This document shows, piece by piece, positions 13,562-21,839 of a stretch of DNA of 35,155 nucleotides. The notes under the pieces were generated by a model. The model was not told where the DNA came from. It searched no databases and was given only the letters and a program-made list of their open reading frames with translations. Every line of letters starts with the position of its first letter. Position 1 is the first letter of the stretch. This DNA is from a virus. Position numbers and translations under genes: made by a program. The stretch lies in IMG/VR virus record IMGVR_UViG_3300046373_000023, positions 1-35,155 of that record, one strand, 5' to 3'.

Positions 13562-15967
13562 CTATTTTTTACGTTGATAAAATTTTTGTTTGCCATACGC
13601 CCCAAAATTGGCAGTCGTTGGCTTGTACCCCCATTCGGGGAAGGACTTCATAATGTCGTTAATATCCCGTGTTAGGTATCGGCTCATGTCCTCTTTGTTC
13701 TTACCCAAACACTCACACCATATCTCAGCCATACACACACGGTCACGTTTAGTGCCTTTGTCGTCGTAGGCCTCGGGGTCGCTGAGGTACATGCGCCTCT
13801 CGTCGATGCCTCTCGTCGTCCAGTCTTTAGGGAGTTGCCTGTCTAGGAAGAACTCTATTAAGCCTCTGCGCTCATCTGTCTCGCTGTGGCTAGACTGCTC
13901 GTAGCGTGCGATGCTCTCCGCCTCTGCACTTAAGTACAAAGGTTCGCCCGCCTTATAAAGCGTTAAGGCCTCCGCCCATATTTGGTCTACGTCCTTGTCG
14001 AGCTCTCGCCAAACATCCTTAACGGCGTCCTCTTTGACTACGTCGATAGGCATAAAGCGACGGTTACCGCTTGGGTCTGTGAATAGGTCTCGCTTGTTTG
14101 ATGTCCCTATAAAGATATTTTGTCTCGGGAAGTCCTCAGGACAACGCCCGTAAGCTGGTCTGAACGTATCGACTTGCTTAGAGACGTAAAGCTTAACCGC
14201 CTCAGCGTCCGCTTTTCTAAACCCGCTCATCTCTGCAATCTCTATAATCCAAGCCCCCTGCAATTGCTCGAACGCCTCTTTGCCGTGTACGGTTGTGAAG
14301 CTGTCAGAGTACCAACTCTTACCGAGCTTATTAATAAACGTTGATTTGTTCGTACCTTGTGGACCTATAAGCGTAAGCACTGAGTCAAACTTAACGCCCG
14401 GATTAAAAACTCTCGCCACTGCGGCGACTAGGCTCTTGCGTATCGCCTCACGGGTATAAATGTTGTCAACCGCTCCGAAGTAATCAATTAGTAAATAGTC
14501 AAGGCGTTCGCTGCCGTCCCACGTTAAGCCGTTGAGGTAATCTTTAATCGGGTGGAAACTATGCTTCTCGAACTCTAAGGCGAGGGCATCGTCAATCTTT
14601 TGCACGCCCGTAATCCCGTAGATTGTTTCGATATAGTTTCTAACTCCCGAGTAGTCTACGTTCTTAATAGGCTCGGGCTTCTTAATGCTTCGCCACGGTA
14701 AAGTGCGAAATACATATCTTTTATTGTCGAATACATTTTGTTTGAAGCACTCTTTAATGCGGGCGTCGTTCTTGAATATCAAAGAAACGTTTGCCGCACT
14801 AGATAGGTAGTTGCCTTTGCTATCCGCTTCTAGGTCGGTCATCCAATCGATGTCGTCTGCCTCACCCTCTATGGCTTCTATCTCTTCCTCGAACTCGTCG
14901 TCTAGTATCTCGGCAAAGTCATACCTAACGCTGGCCTTTGACTCCTCAGCTAAAAGCCTCTTAACATCTTTATCTTTGCGGGCGAACTCCTCCATAGCCG
15001 TGAAGCTCTTAGGCTTTGCCCCTTGCATTTGATTCTCGTTGTCGAGGTGTCCGTATAAGTGTAGACGCACAAGGTCGAAAGCGTTAGAAGTCTTTCCGCT
15101 GCAGGGATCCGTCCCGTGGTGACTATACGCAAAAGTATCTTCGTAAACGATAAGGCCTGCCGCCGTTGAGCCCTGCGTGTAAGTGAAGCGGTCGTCTTTG
15201 TCGGTCGGTATGTATTGCTCAGATAGGAACTTCTCTATTACTTCTGTGATTGAAAAGGTACGGCAAAACGCGCCAACAATCCCGGACTTCTCGCGCGGGT
15301 CTGCTTGCTTTTTGGCGTTAGCCCCCAGCTCTCTGAGCATTTGCCCCGATTTAGGCCAAAGGCTTGTATCTGTCCAGTCTATATAGCTGTCAAGTATATC
15401 GTCAGCACATAGCCAAGGGCCATCTTGCACCTCCATATAATAATCTACGTCTTTCGGCGTTGAGGGCCAAAACATAAGCCTATTAGTCTCAAAGGTGGTA
15501 TTATCGAAGACCTCAACGTCCATAGTTCCAGCAACTGCTCGGGCTATAGCCACGTACTCGTCGGGCGTAACCTCCCTATCGAGAGGCATTAATAGGCGGT
15601 AACGCGGGTCGGTCTTGCAGTGCTTATGCGTACCGTGAATGATCGCTGCGTTTTCGAACTGCAGGCAAAAGTCGCCCCAAAAGTCCAAATGCGCAAAATC
15701 AATATCGAGCGTTAAGAGTTGACGGCTTACCACATTCTTAGGGCTTCGCTTTCCGTTTCTTAGGTACCCACCGACGTAACCGCCCTGGTCTTTATATTTA
15801 AGTTGTTCGGCTTTGCTGCTTGCTATGAACTCTTTGTAAGTTTCAGGCGTTACGGTGTTCTCGCTGATACGCTGAACGAACGCCGACCAAGTAAACGTTT
15901 TATTTTTCCATTTCGAGCTCTGCGCCGAGTGGCCTAATGCGATGTTAAGTTTTCCGTCGTGGTTCAT
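13562..15967 (-). CDS. Primase-helicase: primase-like N-terminus and VirE-type helicase C-terminus
   Basis: An 801-residue protein using ATG at 15967, which overlaps the upstream methyltransferase stop as ATGA; a TTG at 16006 is the in-frame alternative. The N-terminal 260 residues contain primase-polymerase-like features (LLTLDIDF, then THKHC and YRLLMPLDR). Residues 520-720 form a VirE (virulence-associated E) superfamily 3-type ATPase with Walker A GPQGTNKST near 532-540, Walker B-like WIIEIAEM, and GTSNKRDLFTDPSGNRRF. It probably primes and unwinds DNA for the family A polymerase of the same operon. Confidence 0.88.
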   Translation of the reverse strand: MNHDGKLNIALGHSAQSSKWKNKTFTWSAFVQRISENTVTPETYKEFIASSKAEQLKYKDQGGYVGGYLRNGKRSPKNVVSRQLLTLDIDFAHLDFWGDFCLQFENAAIIHGTHKHCKTDPRYRLLMPLDREVTPDEYVAIARAVAGTMDVEVFDNTTFETNRLMFWPSTPKDVDYYMEVQDGPWLCADDILDSYIDWTDTSLWPKSGQMLRELGANAKKQADPREKSGIVGAFCRTFSITEVIEKFLSEQYIPTDKDDRFTYTQGSTAAGLIVYEDTFAYSHHGTDPCSGKTSNAFDLVRLHLYGHLDNENQMQGAKPKSFTAMEEFARKDKDVKRLLAEESKASVRYDFAEILDDEFEEEIEAIEGEADDIDWMTDLEADSKGNYLSSAANVSLIFKNDARIKECFKQNVFDNKRYVFRTLPWRSIKKPEPIKNVDYSGVRNYIETIYGITGVQKIDDALALEFEKHSFHPIKDYLNGLTWDGSERLDYLLIDYFGAVDNIYTREAIRKSLVAAVARVFNPGVKFDSVLTLIGPQGTNKSTFINKLGKSWYSDSFTTVHGKEAFEQLQGAWIIEIAEMSGFRKADAEAVKLYVSKQVDTFRPAYGRCPEDFPRQNIFIGTSNKRDLFTDPSGNRRFMPIDVVKEDAVKDVWRELDKDVDQIWAEALTLYKAGEPLYLSAEAESIARYEQSSHSETDERRGLIEFFLDRQLPKDWTTRGIDERRMYLSDPEAYDDKGTKRDRVCMAEIWCECLGKNKEDMSRYLTRDINDIMKSFPEWGYKPTTANFGAYGKQKFYQRKK

Positions 15968-16725
15968 AATAAGTCTAAGTTTAATCGCTCTTCTATTATT
16001 TTGCAATATTCTCCGCTCGTTTCAGACGCAATCCATTTGCGCTTATTTTTTATACTCATTTTTGCGGTTGTTCCGCTTCCTGCAAAACAATCATACACTA
16101 TATCACCTTTATTGCTCCAACTTAGTATGTGGTCCTCCGCTAATTTCTCAGGAAATATCGCAGGGTGCTGACTTGCTATTTTATCATTGGCGCCACCACC
16201 TGCAAAATATACCCATACATTACGCTTCAATCTTGTTTCGTCTTTTGAGGAATACCCCTCATCCACGCTGTTGTCTCTGTTTCGGCCAAACGCTTTATTT
16301 TTTCTATTGTCGGTATATTCCCGTGGCTCCCTTAGCCCATTAAATGTGTTCGGTTTCCCTTTGCTGAAAATAAACATAAACTCAAAGTTTTGTTCATACC
16401 TGTTATGCGTCAGTGGCGGGGTGCTTTTTTGATATATCATTGTGTCGTGTAAGTTAAATCCGCATTCTTTTGCAAACAAGGCTTGTTTAAAACTTGTACC
16501 TGTTTCGCTCCCCTCAATCGTTGCGTCACCAACCACCCACACCAATACTCCACCAATTTTAGTTACTCTATATAGTTCTCTTATTACATTTTGCCAATCT
16601 AGTATAAAGCCGTTGTATGCCCTAAGATTGTCATAAGGCGGAGAGGTTACAGTTAGGTTAACAAAGTTGTCGGGCATTTTAGCCATTGTTTCAAGGCAAT
16701 TTTCATTGTATATTTTATTGAGCAT
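15964..16725 (-). CDS. DNA methyltransferase, N4-cytosine/N6-adenine type
   Basis: A 253-residue amino-methyltransferase of the beta (permuted) class. The catalytic motif TSPPY is at residues 27-31 and the SAM-binding motif DCFAGSGTT is near 216-224, C-terminal to the catalytic motif. The TSPPY form is more usual in N4-cytosine enzymes, but N6-adenine cannot be excluded. By eye it is more AT-rich than neighbouring replication genes, suggesting later acquisition. It starts 2 nt after the polymerase stop and overlaps the primase start by 4 nt. No restriction partner is seen. Confidence 0.88.
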   Translation of the reverse strand: MLNKIYNENCLETMAKMPDNFVNLTVTSPPYDNLRAYNGFILDWQNVIRELYRVTKIGGVLVWVVGDATIEGSETGTSFKQALFAKECGFNLHDTMIYQKSTPPLTHNRYEQNFEFMFIFSKGKPNTFNGLREPREYTDNRKNKAFGRNRDNSVDEGYSSKDETRLKRNVWVYFAGGGANDKIASQHPAIFPEKLAEDHILSWSNKGDIVYDCFAGSGTTAKMSIKNKRKWIASETSGEYCKIIEERLNLDLL

Positions 16726-16727
16726 AA

Positions 16728-18701
16728 TTAATCTTTTTTATAGTAGTTAGTAATAAACCCCTCGGCGGGTGTGCCTAGCCCTTTCGCCCAAGGCACGGAC
16801 TCACCTAAAATCCTGCACATCTCGCCGATAACATAATCGGTCGACTGGTTAGGTATATCGGCGACCACCTCATCGTGTACGTGCATAACGATGTCGAAGC
16901 CCGCAGCGTCTAATCGGCGCATACCGTCTGCGAGTAAATCTCGCGCAATGGCTTGTATTATATTCTCTGAGAACTTACCGCCCCATGTATCGATACGAAC
17001 CCACTGCCCAGTCTTTTGATGCTTACCCATATACGTTACACAATCGCCACCCCATTTGTTCTTACCGATAGCAGGCCTGTTATAGCAAAGCTTACGCCCT
17101 GACGGTAGTTGAATTGTTAGGCTATTATGCTCGTATCTAAACACGATACCTTTAAGTTTTGAGGTTATGGGCTTTCTTCGGATCTTAAGTGCGCTAATCG
17201 CACAGGCTTCGAACTCATACCACATCTGTACAATCTTAGGCGAGGCTTTACGCCAACGCTCTACGATGTTCTTCATCTCTTGCTCACTAAGCCCCATCGC
17301 CTCACCGCCCATCGTTTTAAGTGCCCCGACGCTTCCACCGAAGCCGAGGGCTAACTCTGCGATTTTTCCCTTGTCTCGGTACTCAGAGCCTTTGCCGATT
17401 GACTCGATAGGGATATTAAACATCATAGCTGCCGAAGCTTCGTATATCTTACCGTCACCTGCAAACACGTCTAGCCTCCACTGCTCGCCTGCGAGCCATG
17501 CGGTTATGCGTCCCTCAATTGCTGAGTAATCGGCTACGGCTAACACATTGCCTGAGGACGGGATTAGAGCCGTACGGATAAGCTCCGATAGCACTTTCGA
17601 TATACTATTAAAAGTCATTGTTAAACTCTCGTAATCTCCCGCCTTAACCATATTTCGCGCCTCATCTAAAAGCTTCATTTTGTTACGTGGTAAGTTTTGA
17701 AGCTGTATGGCTCGACCAGCCCACCTCCCCGTTCTAAACGCCCCATAAAAATACGTCAATCCGTGAGCTATTCCCGTTGATAGTGCGTATTTAATCATAG
17801 CGTCGAACTTTTTATTTGAAGTCTTTGAGCCTTGCTGTCTAAGTTTTAAAACCTCTACCGCTAACCCTGTTTTATGCTCTTTAATTAATGATACTACGGT
17901 TTCTTTTTGAAGATTTTGTATATCTTTTTTCAAATAAGTACTTAGCCATTTTTGCAGCTGTACAGGGCTATTCGGATTTACGAGTCCAGTTAGATTCTTA
18001 AGTCGCATGATTACGTCGTCCTTAAATACTTTATTTATATCTATGGCATTTTGTGCCATTTCGACGTCTATGTTAACGCCTCTGTCGTTTATCTTTTGGT
18101 CTAAGAAGTAATTAAGGCGTTCGGTTTCGGGAATCTCAAAGCCGCTAAGCGCGTCCAGTATCCCCATTTCAGTCCTAACGTCCTGCGCGCAGTACTGCTT
18201 ATAGGCTTCCCACTTCTCAGGGTTATGCTTCGGCAAGTTACGAAGTCTTCCGCCGTTGGTCTTAGTGGGCTTAACGGGACAAGAGAAATAACGGATTAAG
18301 GCCTTACCCTCTGCGGCTTTTAGTTGCTCTATCCCTAACGCTTTACTCGCACCGTCTAAGCTCATAGGCAGTCCGCAATAGCCCGCCTTTACGGCTGAGC
18401 AGTGCCAACGCTCTACGGAAATGTCGTAGCCGATAGCCTTAAAGGCATTGCGCTCGAAGTTAGCATTATGCGCGTGCAGCTCTACGGTCTCGTCTAGGAT
18501 ATCTGCCATAAACTTTTTCGGAAGCTTAGCCCCCTGCGCTAGGTCGACTACTACAACCTTGCCCTTAAACCCGTTAACTTCATAGCTGTACGCTAAAATA
18601 AGTATTTCAAAGTCTAGGCTCTCAAAGTATGCGTAAGACCCGCATTTAGATATATCAACGCTCGAGTAAGTCTCGACGTCAAGGTGTAGTTTGACAGCCA
18701 T
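16728..18701 (-). CDS. Family A DNA polymerase with 3'-5' exonuclease
   Basis: A 657-residue replicative polymerase with no 5'-3' exonuclease domain. Proofreading motifs are LDVETYSS (Asp8, Glu10), HNANFERNAF and QDVRTE. Polymerase motifs are A VADYSAIEGR, B RDKGKIAELALGFGG and C VMHVHDEVV. In motif B a Phe stands where E. coli Pol I has Tyr766. The phage type is usual beside DUF2815 and VirE proteins. The gene starts just after the 343-nt structured non-coding stretch, which may influence its expression. Confidence 0.95.
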   Translation of the reverse strand: MAVKLHLDVETYSSVDISKCGSYAYFESLDFEILILAYSYEVNGFKGKVVVVDLAQGAKLPKKFMADILDETVELHAHNANFERNAFKAIGYDISVERWHCSAVKAGYCGLPMSLDGASKALGIEQLKAAEGKALIRYFSCPVKPTKTNGGRLRNLPKHNPEKWEAYKQYCAQDVRTEMGILDALSGFEIPETERLNYFLDQKINDRGVNIDVEMAQNAIDINKVFKDDVIMRLKNLTGLVNPNSPVQLQKWLSTYLKKDIQNLQKETVVSLIKEHKTGLAVEVLKLRQQGSKTSNKKFDAMIKYALSTGIAHGLTYFYGAFRTGRWAGRAIQLQNLPRNKMKLLDEARNMVKAGDYESLTMTFNSISKVLSELIRTALIPSSGNVLAVADYSAIEGRITAWLAGEQWRLDVFAGDGKIYEASAAMMFNIPIESIGKGSEYRDKGKIAELALGFGGSVGALKTMGGEAMGLSEQEMKNIVERWRKASPKIVQMWYEFEACAISALKIRRKPITSKLKGIVFRYEHNSLTIQLPSGRKLCYNRPAIGKNKWGGDCVTYMGKHQKTGQWVRIDTWGGKFSENIIQAIARDLLADGMRRLDAAGFDIVMHVHDEVVADIPNQSTDYVIGEMCRILGESVPWAKGLGTPAEGFITNYYKKD

Positions 18702-18732
18702 ATAATTAATAGTTTGAAAGGTTGTAATTTGT

Positions 18733-18787
18733 GAGGCGACGGGACTCGAACCCGTGGAACTTGCGAACCGCTTAACTCTGCCACCTC
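18733..18787 (-). other. tRNA-like element 1 (T-arm plus acceptor stem)
   Basis: On the minus strand GAGGTG (18787-18782) pairs with CGCCTC (18738-18733), one G-T wobble, and encloses 26 nt plus a perfect T-arm ACGGGTTCGAGTCCCGT with the canonical GTTCGAGTCCC. At 55 nt it is too short for a standard tRNA; no normal D-arm or 5-bp anticodon stem could be drawn. It ends in ACAA, without encoded CCA. It could be a degenerate tRNA or a regulatory mimic. Confidence 0.45.
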
Positions 18788-18971
18788 TGTGGCTCTTTGC
18801 GCGAGAGCCTTAACGGGTCTAAGATTAACTATTTTAAACCAAAATATTTGCTATTGAGCGCGCTCCTACGTGGGCGGCGCGCCCGTATGCCCCACCAAGA
18901 CCGCTAACAGTGGGCCGCCATTACGCGGTGCGTTCTTAGCCGTTTTGGAATTTTAGGCCTTTCGGCTTTGT

Positions 18972-19030
18972 GGACGGGCGGGACTCCAACCCGCTGCCCC
19001 CTCGGAGTGATAGCTGCTCAACTTCCGTCC
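18972..19030 (-). other. tRNA-like element 2 (T-arm plus acceptor stem)
   Basis: On the minus strand GGACGG (19030-19025) pairs perfectly with CCGTCC (18977-18972), enclosing 30 nt and a perfect T-arm stem GCGGG/CCCGC with loop TTGGAGT (C56 of the usual TTCGANT replaced by G). It is 59 nt long and, like element 1, is followed by ACAA and lacks a recognisable anticodon arm. The shared design suggests a related pair. Confidence 0.4.
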
Positions 19031-19044
19031 TACCATCTTTTTTT

Positions 19045-19611
19045 TTAATCTAGTTCGTCGAGGTCTTCTTCCTCCTCGTCGATTTCATCGAAAACGTCCT
19101 CAGCTCTTACACGTGCCGCGCCTAACGGCTCACCGTCCGCTACTTTCTGAATAGCTTCTAGGCTTGCAGTAATACCTTTGGACTCATCCATCCAGTAATA
19201 ATAGAACTCGATAGCCACATTAGCAACAACGCCGCTGTAGATTTCGCCCTCGTCGGTTATCGGATTTCTGCGTCTGTCAACGATAACAGGCTTAACGTGT
19301 TTAGATACATTAATGCAATATCTCCCCTCGTACTCTTCGCCGTCCTTTTCCGCATCCCCGTCGATAAAAGTATTGTCGATTCCTTTTTTAGGCATCTTAC
19401 CTGCGTACTTTTCCGTAACCATTTTATCCTCGACAAGCTTAATCGCCTTTTTAATTTTTGCTACAGACTCCTTATCTGTTTTGTCAATTAAAAGTAGGCA
19501 TTTATACTTCGGTTTCGATTTACCTTTCGGGTCGATATAAGGCTCGAAAACATTTACGTAACTTAATACGGCTCTTACTGTAACTCTTGTTGCATTTTTT
19601 TGATCTGCCAT
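19045..19611 (-). CDS. Single-stranded DNA-binding-like protein (DUF2815)
   Basis: A 188-residue protein with the DUF2815 pattern: TVRAVLSYVNVFEPYIDPKG, then YKCLLLIDKTDKESVAKIKK, aromatic strands (IEFYYYWMD) and a strongly acidic tail (DEIDEEEEDLDELD) like that of SSB proteins. In phages this family sits beside DUF2800, family A polymerase and VirE proteins. It is inferred to bind single-stranded DNA and recruit replication partners through its tail. It lies 2 nt after the upstream gene and just before the structured non-coding interval. Confidence 0.8.
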   Translation of the reverse strand: MADQKNATRVTVRAVLSYVNVFEPYIDPKGKSKPKYKCLLLIDKTDKESVAKIKKAIKLVEDKMVTEKYAGKMPKKGIDNTFIDGDAEKDGEEYEGRYCINVSKHVKPVIVDRRRNPITDEGEIYSGVVANVAIEFYYYWMDESKGITASLEAIQKVADGEPLGAARVRAEDVFDEIDEEEEDLDELD

Positions 19612-19613
19612 GA

Positions 19614-19913
19614 TTATTGCTTTTTAAAATTATCTGTGTTTAGTTCCGGGTCGATGTTAGCCATTTGCGTAACAAAGACCGCGTTTGCGAAGTCGGTTAA
19701 TTTCTCTGTATTCTCGTAAGTCTCATTACGCTTTTCCTCGGTATCAAAGCTGAACGGCGCAACGAATTGCACGGGCTCGTCTTTTGAATTAAAGCCGAAG
19801 ATTTTTAGCTCTAAATACTTATCATCCCTAACGTGCCAAATTGCTTGCGCATCGTCTGCAAGGTCTATAAGCTTAACGCGGTAAGACCTTTTTATCTGTT
19901 TTACTATCTCCAT
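19614..19913 (-). CDS. Hypothetical early protein (99 aa)
   Basis: A 99-residue protein using ATG at 19913, which is preceded by AGAGAG about 5 nt upstream. In-frame starts at 19946 or 19937 would overlap the preceding gene. The sequence begins MEIVKQIKRSYRVKLIDLAD and has a beta-type middle (WHVRDDKYLELKIFGF) with an acidic helical end. It lies between the 84-residue protein and the SSB-like gene in the replication operon. No family recognised. Confidence 0.6.
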   Translation of the reverse strand: MEIVKQIKRSYRVKLIDLADDAQAIWHVRDDKYLELKIFGFNSKDEPVQFVAPFSFDTEEKRNETYENTEKLTDFANAVFVTQMANIDPELNTDNFKKQ

Positions 19914-19923
19914 AATACTCTCT

Positions 19924-20178
19924 TTATTTAGCTGCATCGGGCGCACAAGCCCCGCGCTCTTTACCTTGCACGTCTTTAGGTTTTATGCCTATGCCCGTAA
20001 CTTCCATTTGGTCCTCGTCAAAATATAAAGAATCTAGCGGCTTGCCATCTCGCAACTCTGTAGGCTGTATGCAGTATCGGTTACAGCCAGTTAAAAACTC
20101 GCATCTTGAAATGATAATACCCTCAAATCCTGTAATTTTATCTTTGGCGGTTACGCCTAATTTATGCTTAAATTTCAT
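19924..20178 (-). CDS. Small conserved-type phage protein (84 aa)
   Basis: An 84-residue protein. The N-terminal half GVTAKDKITGFEGIIISRCE, then LTGCNRYCIQPTE, resembles a short SH3/KOW-like protein common in phages and prophages. It includes three cysteines in one stretch and a DSLYFDEDQ segment. It lies between the DUF2800 nuclease and the 99-residue gene. Function unknown; a nucleic-acid-binding role is only a guess. Confidence 0.6.
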   Translation of the reverse strand: MKFKHKLGVTAKDKITGFEGIIISRCEFLTGCNRYCIQPTELRDGKPLDSLYFDEDQMEVTGIGIKPKDVQGKERGACAPDAAK

Positions 20179-20185
20179 ATTTTTT

Positions 20186-21385
20186 TTAGTTTAAATCGTC
20201 CTCTAAATCCTCAAAATCTTTCGATATTCTCGATACGGCTAAGGGCAAACGTTTATCGCTCTCATCTACCAACGTAGGCGCACCCGCAGGCTTAACGACT
20301 AAATGTCCTAAAAGCTGCTCAAAAACTGATTTCTTAAGTAGTTTCTCTAAGTCACCTAAGCCTTTAAGCTTAGTGTTTAAGAAGTCTTTAGGCTCGTAAA
20401 GCTCCGCTTCTAAAATCTCACGGACTTTGGTCTCGTCGGTTATCTGTCTATTCGACTTACCCTCAACAAGCTTGTAACCCTGCCAATCTTTACCCGCTAA
20501 CGCCTCCTTTAGAACTAGAGCTTTTACGTCGCTCAAAAACTTAGATATGAAATCCGCATTTTTGTACAGGATTAAAAGCTCTTCGTCGTTTATTAGTTTA
20601 GGGTCTTCTAGCTCCTCAAAGTCTCGGCGGGCTTCCTGCAACGCCCTATCGTGTAACGCTCTACAGCGTGGTCGGACTTTACAGAATTGACACCAATCGC
20701 CTGGGACTTGTGCGCCGTCTCCACTATATGCCTCTGCGGCTTTTGGTCTTAAAACCTCATCGCCCCAATTACGTAAATCTTCAAGAGAGATGTCCCAACT
20801 AGCTATATTACTCATACGGGGCTGTACGGCGGTTAGCTTAATGTTGTGCATCCTTTTAGCCATGGCACTAAGAGACTCTAACGCCCCTAAGCCGTAATAC
20901 ATAAACTGGCTGTTATTTACAGGACTGACAAGCTTACCCGCTCCAAACTTAAGGTCGATAACTTCAAGATGTCCGTCCCTCACGATTATACAGTCGCTAG
21001 TCCCGAAGCCCATTTCGACGTAATTACGCAAATCGAAGCGCGTTTCAATTAAGATAAAAGCTTTCGGGTCTATCCGTTTAGCCTCTGCGAATTGCTGCTT
21101 AATATAGTTGACGTACTCCATAATCGGGTCTATCAAACTGTCAGAGTAAAGGGCGTGTTTCTTAAGCCTCTCTATATCCTCTCGATACTTGCTCATAGTG
21201 ATTAACTTCAAATCTACTTTAAGCATAAACTCTGCTAGCTCATGAGCTAGAGTGCCCTCTTCGGCGTACACGCTTGTCTCTTCGGGCAATTGCTCCTCTA
21301 GTCTAGGCGACGCGGGGCAATTTATCCATCTCTCAGAGCCTGAGGCCGAGAGTAGAGCGTGTTCTCTCTCGGCATGGCTCACCAT
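20186..21385 (-). CDS. DUF2800 / RecB-like nuclease
   Basis: A 399-residue protein of the DUF2800 family using ATG at 21385; a TTG at 21400 is the upstream alternative. The N-terminus has SASGSERWINCPASPRLEE and EEGTLAHELAEFM. The PD-(D/E)xK core shows GFGTSDCIIV and LEVIDLKFGAG. Cysteines in WCQFCKVRPRCRAL suggest a Cas4-like metal cluster. These exonuclease-like proteins accompany DUF2815, PolA and VirE in phage replication modules and are thought to process DNA ends in recombination. Confidence 0.88.
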   Translation of the reverse strand: MVSHAEREHALLSASGSERWINCPASPRLEEQLPEETSVYAEEGTLAHELAEFMLKVDLKLITMSKYREDIERLKKHALYSDSLIDPIMEYVNYIKQQFAEAKRIDPKAFILIETRFDLRNYVEMGFGTSDCIIVRDGHLEVIDLKFGAGKLVSPVNNSQFMYYGLGALESLSAMAKRMHNIKLTAVQPRMSNIASWDISLEDLRNWGDEVLRPKAAEAYSGDGAQVPGDWCQFCKVRPRCRALHDRALQEARRDFEELEDPKLINDEELLILYKNADFISKFLSDVKALVLKEALAGKDWQGYKLVEGKSNRQITDETKVREILEAELYEPKDFLNTKLKGLGDLEKLLKKSVFEQLLGHLVVKPAGAPTLVDESDKRLPLAVSRISKDFEDLEDDLN

Positions 21386-21401
21386 TGGTTTAGCTTTCAA
21401 A

Positions 21402-21839
21402 CTATTTCAATTTAGATAAGAAGTCGAAGTAAGCGGCGTAGTGCTTCTCGTCTAAGTTGCTGATTCCCGTAGCCCCAAGCTTAACAAGTTCGGCCTTAAT
21501 GGTTGCGCGGTGCTTATCGACTTTCTTAGCCTGTAACTCTCTAAGGTCGTCAGCGTCTATGCTTTCGTCCTCGTCCTTTCCGAGTACTCCGTCTTCTAGG
21601 TCGTCGTCGAAATCTTCATCTTCTTCGGGTTCAGGCTCAGCGGTCGGTTTAGCTTTAGCTCTTGACGGTCTAGGCTTCGGCGCGGGCTTCTCTGCTGCTA
21701 CCACCTCTTCGGCGTCAACAACCTTAACGGCTTCTAGTTTTTTACCACTTACGGCCGCTACGGCGATACGGGATAGGAACTCGTTTACGATTTCGATGTT
21801 GTTCACATCAACGTGCAATTCTAATTTAATTGTGCTCAT
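21402..21839 (-). CDS. Hypothetical acidic early protein (145 aa)
   Basis: A 145-residue protein with a beta-type N-terminus (STIKLELHVDVNNIEIV) and a low-complexity linker of Pro, Ala, Lys then a long Asp/Glu run (about residues 50-95). A helical C-terminus (RATIKAELVKLGATGISNL) resembles a small protein-interaction domain. It overlaps the regulator gene by 4 nt (ATGA) and precedes the DUF2800 gene. Function unknown; the flexible acidic middle suggests a partner-binding protein. Confidence 0.6.
   Translation of the reverse strand: MSTIKLELHVDVNNIEIVNEFLSRIAVAAVSGKKLEAVKVVDAEEVVAAEKPAPKPRPSRAKAKPTAEPEPEEDEDFDDDLEDGVLGKDEDESIDADDLRELQAKKVDKHRATIKAELVKLGATGISNLDEKHYAAYFDFLSKLK

Larger units (their letters stand above)
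18702..19044 (-). ncRNA. Structured GC-rich non-coding region with tRNA-like arms
   Basis: A 343-nt gene-free interval between the SSB and polymerase genes. Two hand-counted rows (18841-18960) are 68/120 G+C, against largely AT-rich gaps elsewhere. On the minus strand it contains, in order: a tRNA-like minihelix (19030-18972); a GCC-GAAA-GGC tetraloop hairpin; a long GC hairpin in which GCCCAC pairs with GTGGGGC; the GGGCG/CGCCC stem; a GAGCGCGCTC palindrome; a hairpin GGCTCT/AGAGCC with 7-nt loop (18791-18809); and a second tRNA-like minihelix (18787-18733). No significant ORF fills it. It is likely transcribed as part of the early operon; function unknown. Confidence 0.6.

Noticed and set aside
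18733-19030. Two ordinary tRNA genes
   Set aside because: The T-arms and acceptor-like stems are convincing but total lengths of 55 and 59 nt leave no room for normal D and anticodon arms; no U33-anticodon-purine37 loop on a 5-bp stem could be drawn.
18953-19036. A 27-codon ORF starting at the ATG near 19035, just after the SSB gene
   Set aside because: It coincides with the tRNA-like element and the hairpin after it; its composition reflects the structured RNA and it has no protein-like features.
18702-19044. tmRNA
   Set aside because: Length is similar, but the 5' end lacks the paired acceptor partner for the 3' end and no tag ORF or GGG-type tmRNA start was seen.
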